NCBI GenBank assembly: GCA_018857735.1
Contig: JABMCL010000672.1
Coordinates: 196,001-260,000, forward strand
DNA length: 64,000 nt
Direction: 5' to 3'
Source of the DNA: Alviniconcha marisindica
Taxonomy: Eukaryota > Mollusca > Gastropoda > Provannidae
Shown here: piece by piece, positions 53,446 through 64,000 of the stretch
How positions within the stretch are numbered: the first letter of the stretch is position 1
How the letters are laid out: each line of letters begins with the position of its first letter
Program-made: the position numbers and the translations under genes
Notes under the pieces: model-generated
What the model was told of the DNA's origin: nothing
The model's database searches: none
What the model saw: the letters and a program-made list of their open reading frames with translations, nothing else

Positions 53446-55261
53446 CACTGGGGAAGGGGGTAGGTGGAGGTGCATGATCTAGTCCATGCATGTGGTGAGT
53501 CATAAAATCTGAACTGACTGATGAAGAATCTGCTGAGAAAATCCGTCAGTTGTTCCTTTCTTTGCCATGACCTTGAAATTAAATCTGTCACCACAACCGG
53601 TATGAGTGAGAAAAAAGCCACGGTGCTGCCCAGCGGGAAAGATGTCAGTTTGAAAGTAGCAAGAACAAAAACTGTTTTTGCCCCCAAGGATGTGATGCCA
53701 GGCTAATGCTGATCCTTACAAGCATTCACATTAAACAATTAGTTTTCATGCAAGTCCAAAATGCAAACAAAATGCGTATACAATACAGTATATATAGAGG
53801 TATGATTTGTCAATTTTCTGCTTGTAAAGAAAGGTCTCTGAATAATTATGTGGCTCTTATGCATACAAAAAATTATGCAGTTATCTCAGACACTCGTGTA
53901 TCTTCACACCAAAATATTAAACAGAAAAAAATGACGTTTACAAAATACAATGCCAAAGCCAGATTATTTCGGTTTTATGTAAAGACCAAAGTTCTGCTTG
54001 CATAGACACAATATAGAAACATGTATAACTGGTTAGTACACAAACTTCTTTCACAAGGTACTGAAATGATAAAGAATGAATTGCACAAGTTCAAATCAAA
54101 AAGATCAAAGAATACGTTCATGATACAAGGTATAAATGGCACATGACAAAGGGTACGCACTACTGATCAAGAATAGAGAACATTCAAACTTAATGCTTCA
54201 GAGTATGTATTTCATTCGTTTCACTCACAGTGATAATTAATGTCATTTTCTTGTGATCATATCAAAAACTGTGAAACTAATTTAGTATTAGCCTAATAAT
54301 GATAATATTTCTGGCAAATGATGAACTATGACTTTTAAATGCATCCATGAAACAAACAAAAAACAACCCACTCCCAGTTCAAACAAAAGTTGTGCTTCAG
54401 ACAGAAACAGAGTTAACTGAAACTAGTCTTGCATCAATGAGTCTTGGATGACTTCATCACAAACGCCTGTCATATCCTTTAAATATCTGTATGAACAGAT
54501 GGTATGAAACTCATGCACTCAAAGTATGCTTATAATTTCATAGCTGCACGTATAAATGAAATTTTCATTATGCAAGAAATGTTAATCTGATTTCAGTGTT
54601 TCCGATATAACAGCATGTCACAAAAACTGAAATCACATGCATAAAGATTATGTCCCAATTCACATGCACAAGCATACAAAACAAGGCATAGTTTTGTTCA
54701 CAAAAGGATTTCAAACATCAGAACAGATATTTCTAACCCCATCCACCACACAAACAGACAATAACTGTAAAAAAGGAACTTGAATTTCCTTTTCCTTTCA
54801 AAAAACAAAACAGAAGAAGCAGCAGAAAACAAAAACACACCTACAGACACAAACATCTAAAATAACTGCACTAAAACATCCATGGTAGACAAGGGAACAC
54901 AGGACACAGGACTTCTTTTTCTTTCAGATCAACAGTGGATTTAAATTTAGTTTTTTGATCGCTACATTTTATAGGAAAGGAGAAGAAAACAAGAGGAAGT
55001 TTCAAGGTTGCTTTTCCACCCAAGTGATTCACTATAAATATTGTACCAGGTAAATGCAGGTACTTGCTGTTTTTTCACTAGTAAGTAAACATGATGCTTA
55101 ATGTCCACAGAAACCATAAGGCTTATTAGGGATGGGGAGAAAGGGGGAAAGGGGGTATGGAAGTGGGGGGAGAGGGAGATTATATACCTATCGCTATACT
55201 GTCACCACCAGAATGATTCCTGCATTAAGATGGGCAGTGATGAGCGCCATTTTAATGTTTC

Positions 55262-55408
55262 AGTACAAAAGTGATGGACAAAGTCACAAGACAGTGTCCA
55301 CAAACCACAACCTTTTTGAAGAGAAAGCAGAGCCGAAGCGGTATCCAACCGAGGTCCTTCCGCTTACCAACCTAACGCCTTAGCGCTAGGCCAAACTGGC
55401 TCACGTTT
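55262..55408 (-). mobile_element. tRNA-like SINE copy
   Basis: On the - strand it starts gtgagccagtttggcctagc and contains ggacctcggttggatacc, a B-box-like segment. A body with gtttgtggacactgtctt follows. The body is shared with 50885-51000. Confidence 0.5.
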
Positions 55409-56091
55409 TTTCACTACTGAAGGCAGTTTAGTTTTATGTGTTTATGTTGCACTCAAAACGGGTTTCCATCCAACTTTTAGTTTTTACTCAAGCATTGGAA
55501 ACTCCAGTTGGACAGGCGAAATACTGATCTTATTTATATTATTATTATTATATTTTTTTTTTTAGGGCAGCTGTTCAAATGACAGACTAAAGCACAAACA
55601 GAAAAAGTGTTTACTGTTTACAGATAATCTTTGGGGTAACCACTCACCATTACACTGGCTCATGCGATCCAAATGATCCAAGAAGGGGAATGAACAAACA
55701 ACAACAAAATTAAAAAAGCACTACACCACAAACAGAGCTCAACACACAGTTTTCCAGTCATTATCTAAATCCTGGCAGTTGTAACTGTGCAAGGCATTTT
55801 GCTAAATTATTTGAATCTCCAGTCGATTTAGAAAGTGTTTTGATTTACAAAACCGTTTCATTGTAAAATGAAAGAAAACAACATAAACTGAAAGAAAAAC
55901 AACACAAAAATCAAATCAAAGAGGCATCCTACCCACACACAGAAAAAGACTAGAACTGTAGCAGGAAAAAAAAAAGGTAAACATACACACACTCACAAAG
56001 GACAAGGGAAGGTCAAAGGTCAAAAGAATGGTAAGAAAATGATCCAAGGGCCCAGGTGACGGTGCAATGAACAGCAGGTACAGCGCAGCCT

Positions 56092-60607
<4,516 letters not shown>

Positions 60608-60934
60608 CTGGAAAAGATGAAAAACAAAACGAGATGACATTCAAGAACAGACACACTAGTCACAGTGATAATTGATATTGTTATAATGTTAATACTATTA
60701 ATGTATTATTACTGACAGAACAAGAGGGTCTAGATAGACCCAGATGATTGGTGTTTAGCACCCAGTAAACCAAGATGGTCACAGGTTATATACAAGGGCC
60801 AAGAACAAGATGGTCTCAAGGAGAAAGAAGAGGGTGCCCAGCAAGGGGGTGGGGGGGGGGGGGTGGGGGGGAAGGAGAGAGACAGCTCAGTGAGAAGGGT
60901 GAGGGGTGAGAGAGAGATAGACTCACAGAGGGTG

Positions 60935-61115
<181 letters not shown>

Positions 61116-61382
61116 CAAGGCTTTAGGCTTCTTACCATTTTTGCATTATCATAATCATGATGTGTGGAAAATGAATGAAGTTCAGAATGATTCCATGAAT
61201 GTTCACACAGGAACAGAGCTCACAGTCATAAACACTAAAACAGCAAACCATAATTTATAGATAATCCATTATCCAGTTCAGATCTGACAGCCACTAAGTT
61301 AAACTTTTAAGAATAAAACTTAAAACTGACAGTGACAGAGACAAAACTAGAGGAAATGTATACATACAGATACACTGAAACA

Positions 61383-61384
<2 letters not shown>

Positions 61385-61432
<48 letters not shown>

Positions 61433-61442
61433 TATATATATA
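61385..61442. repeat. (TA)n microsatellite
   Basis: About 55 bases of TA with one slip. Confidence 0.94.
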
Positions 61443-62059
61443 AAAATTTATGTGTACTAGTACTACAATTTTTTTAAATTGTAATTAGAATATATATAAT
61501 ATATATTGTATGGTAATTAGTATACACAGTATCTTTTGGTATCCCCAGCATAAGAGGGACAAATCTGTAGTGAAGTGAAATCTGCCCTGTCAACCCCTGA
61601 CTGATTTGATTACAAGAGGCCAGCCACAGCCAGGTGTAGCACACGCACACAGTCCACACAGTGCTCAACAAAGCCAATTTATATGAACAGCACTAACAGC
61701 ACTTTGCCATTATCTACATGTAACTAAACTGTTTCCCCGAGCTAACAATGTTGGGTACTGCTACTGATAAGATCAATAGGGAATGCTCAGCCAAGTGCCA
61801 CCTGAGGACTTTTTTCACTGTCTCCTGCAGTCAATAGTCTCCCGAGAGCATCAGCAACATATGCTGGAGGACTCATACAGACATAGTCACACAAGGTACA
61901 AATCATGGGTGTGGCCATTACAAATCTGAAGGGATTTTTGTGTTATGAAAGAGTGGTGATGAAGGCAAAGACTGAAAGAGATAATTTTGTTGTTTTTCCT
62001 TCTGTGTGGACTATGGTAAAATTTCTAACTCTAAGTTTACTATAGTCTATAGTATTTTA

Positions 62060-62083
62060 ACACACACACACACACACAGACAC

Positions 62084-62116
<33 letters not shown>

Positions 62117-62117
62117 G
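62060..62117. repeat. (CA)n microsatellite
   Basis: About 55 bases of CA with a gaca and an aaac interruption. Confidence 0.93.
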
Positions 62118-64000
62118 ATCAATACATTATTTAGAATGCACTGATCTCTCTGTATTATGTATTTATATTAATTATTATACAATACTAAAACGTCTTCTTT
62201 TTTTTAAGCTTTGCTCAAAAGTCTAATGTAATGAATACTGTTGAAGTAACTGAGGATAATTTAACAAAAACAGAAAGCCTTCAAATTCAATAGGTGTTTA
62301 CTCAAATTACTCTTTCTTTAGTTTATATTATAATCTCTCTTTTTGGAATGAAGTTTTTCTTAGCCCATACCAATTTTGAATAAATTAAATGGGTCCAATG
62401 GATGATAAAACAAACCAAAAAAGACCTCCCCTCCCCCCATCCCCAAATTATGTTTAGTACTCTACTACTGAAGTACTAAAAAATACACCACGAAGTTCTT
62501 CAAGCTTCTCCAACTTTTATTGTTTTAAATTTTTAGCTAACGCTCTCATGAAACTGAAAATAAATAATAGTAACATTAATATGGCCACTTTTCACAGAGA
62601 CAGTCAGATATAATATAAAATAGTTAACTAATACCTACGCAGAAAGTGTGGTTAAAACTTAAAATGCAAGTTACATAAATTTATAACACAAATCTTGCAA
62701 TTAATCACAACTCAACAAGAAAAACAAATGCTCAGTAGTTCAAACGTGAAAATATGACCCAGAAATATAGTGAAAATGGGTCAGTCACTAAAACTAAAAA
62801 TGTTATTGTTAAGCTTGATAAATGGAAAATTAAACCATAAATTTAAGAACATCAAGTAACATAACAGTAACACCATAAATAGGCAAATTAGCAAAACCAT
62901 CTCACGTCTCGATCAACAATGTTAGTGTTACTGTTACAGTTTCATAATCTGAATTCAGATTTATTTTAAATCAAAACAATCTAAAAAGCAGTGTGCATTA
63001 CATTACAATTTACAATCACATAATCTCGCAAAATGAGGCCACTGGAAACTAGTTTGCTAATCCAAAAGCTTACTTTAACTTTTGGGAATGGTATGAATCT
63101 TAGTTTTATTACCCTACCCTCTGCTGATTTGGGTACCGCCTGTTTGAAATACATAGTCCCCCCTTCTCCCCTCCCCTATCCCCCATGTTTTTTGCCATTA
63201 CTGGTCTCCATTACTGTGAAGACTGGGATAAGCCTGAACTGTGGGAACTGCAGTCTGTCTGTGTGCACTCACTGGCTAAACTTCAGTGTCAGTCATATTT
63301 TGGCAACAGGTTGACATTCTTGATTCTGTGAAACAAATTGTGGTAATTTAAATCAACATCAACCAGGAGAGTCAGTGGAGCACGAGGAGTCAGTGGAGCA
63401 GAGCAAAAGCACTTCCTCTCAAAAGCCAAGGTTACACATGACTGAGCATAGTTACCAAATGGACGGGTGACTGTTATGTACTAGGCTTTGCACCCATGCT
63501 GAGATTTCTCTCCAGAGTCCAATTCTGTGCAGGCTCTACAAGTCTTTTGGATGTGACTATAAACCAAAGTCATCAGTCACACGTGTGTGTACAAGTATGC
63601 AAAAAGATCACATACATGTATATACACATTAATGATCCTGTAGTCCATGTCTGAGTTCGGTGGATTATGTAAACACTAAAATAACCCAGCATGTACTAAA
63701 AGTGTCCGAGTCTTCAGAATGTTGGACACTATACGCAAGAAGAAAAAAGCAAAATCAATGCAAAATTTATAGTTATACTTTAAGTTGAATTAGTTGGAGA
63801 AAGAAGTGTCTATACTTGCTTCAATGCTTATCACAATTATATTTTTGTTTTTATCCCACTTATCGGAAGGCACGAGACCAGGAAACGACACCTTGGTGAA
63901 CGAGCCGACTCGGTCGTCAGCAGAGACCAGTAACTCACTGGTCGTCAACAAAGCCCCATTTCATCTTCAAGTATACCTCGCCACCGATCAAGCATTCATT

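Larger units (their letters stand above)
49720..56091 (-). other. Long non-coding stretch, probable 3' UTR of WBP1/VOPP1-like gene
   Basis: No exon with family similarity or convincing splice sites on either strand. It holds a 50-bp array (49943-50250), SINE-like copies (50885-51000, 55262-55405), poly-G/C runs and CA repeats. The 91-codon open frame at 50610-50885 (+) shows no recognisable domain. Confidence 0.4.

Noticed and set aside
61590..61677. Possible signal-peptide exon for the WBP1/VOPP1-like gene (hydrophobic - strand frame)
   Set aside because: No ATG in the hydrophobic part, no convincing donor in phase with the EYC exon, and the hydrophobic run comes partly from GT-rich sequence.

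Overview
The window is animal nuclear DNA. Small exons are separated by large, repeat-filled introns with GT-AG borders. It is extraordinarily rich in (GT)n/(CA)n microsatellites and in minisatellites with 20-63 bp units. It carries decayed non-LTR retrotransposon ends and tRNA-derived SINE-like copies. The protein sequences and repeat style suggest a lophotrochozoan, most likely a mollusc; that placement is an inference, not something the sequence proves.

Three protein-coding genes can be reconstructed from exon to exon. In two of them every junction is consistent in splice phase; in SCAP one junction fails. (1) SCAP, the SREBP cleavage-activating protein, on the + strand at 1435-27402. Eighteen exons run from just before the sterol-sensing domain to the stop codon. 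The N-terminal exons lie upstream of the window, and the exon(s) for the first WD40 repeat are absent. The Insig-binding YIYF, the conserved Asp and the COPII-binding MELADL are all present. (2) A ZCWPW1/2-like chromatin reader on the - strand, 48062 down to 36070. Twelve exons encode a CW zinc finger, a PWWP domain and then a complete ARID domain. I do not know this three-domain combination from the vertebrate family. (3) A WBP1/VOPP1-family small membrane protein on the - strand, 60607 down to 56092. It has a Cys-rich luminal segment, one membrane span and three PPxY motifs; its first exon(s) were not found. SCAP and the CW-PWWP-ARID gene are convergent. Genes 2 and 3 lie head-to-tail.

Layout: 1-27402 SCAP exons and introns, with a broken LINE 3' end in one intron; 27403-35600 SCAP 3' UTR and intergenic DNA, with a 40-bp minisatellite, a LINE tail relic and a SINE; 35600-48062 the chromatin-reader gene; 48063-49700 intergenic and probable promoter DNA; 49700-60607 the WBP1-like gene with a long 3' UTR; 60608-64000 an AT-rich intron or upstream region.

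The most unusual signal is systematic. In SCAP and in the chromatin-reader gene, many minisatellites are not random intron filler. They are tandem copies of the exon-intron junction itself: the last or first 8-35 exon bases plus the adjoining splice site. One true splice site therefore sits beside anything from one to about thirty near-identical decoys. I find this at the acceptors of SCAP exons 1, 2, 5 and 13, at the donors of SCAP exons 6, 9, 13 and 15, and at three junctions of the chromatin-reader gene. Several units (33, 39 and 63 bp) keep the reading frame, so alternative junction use could lengthen the protein in steps.
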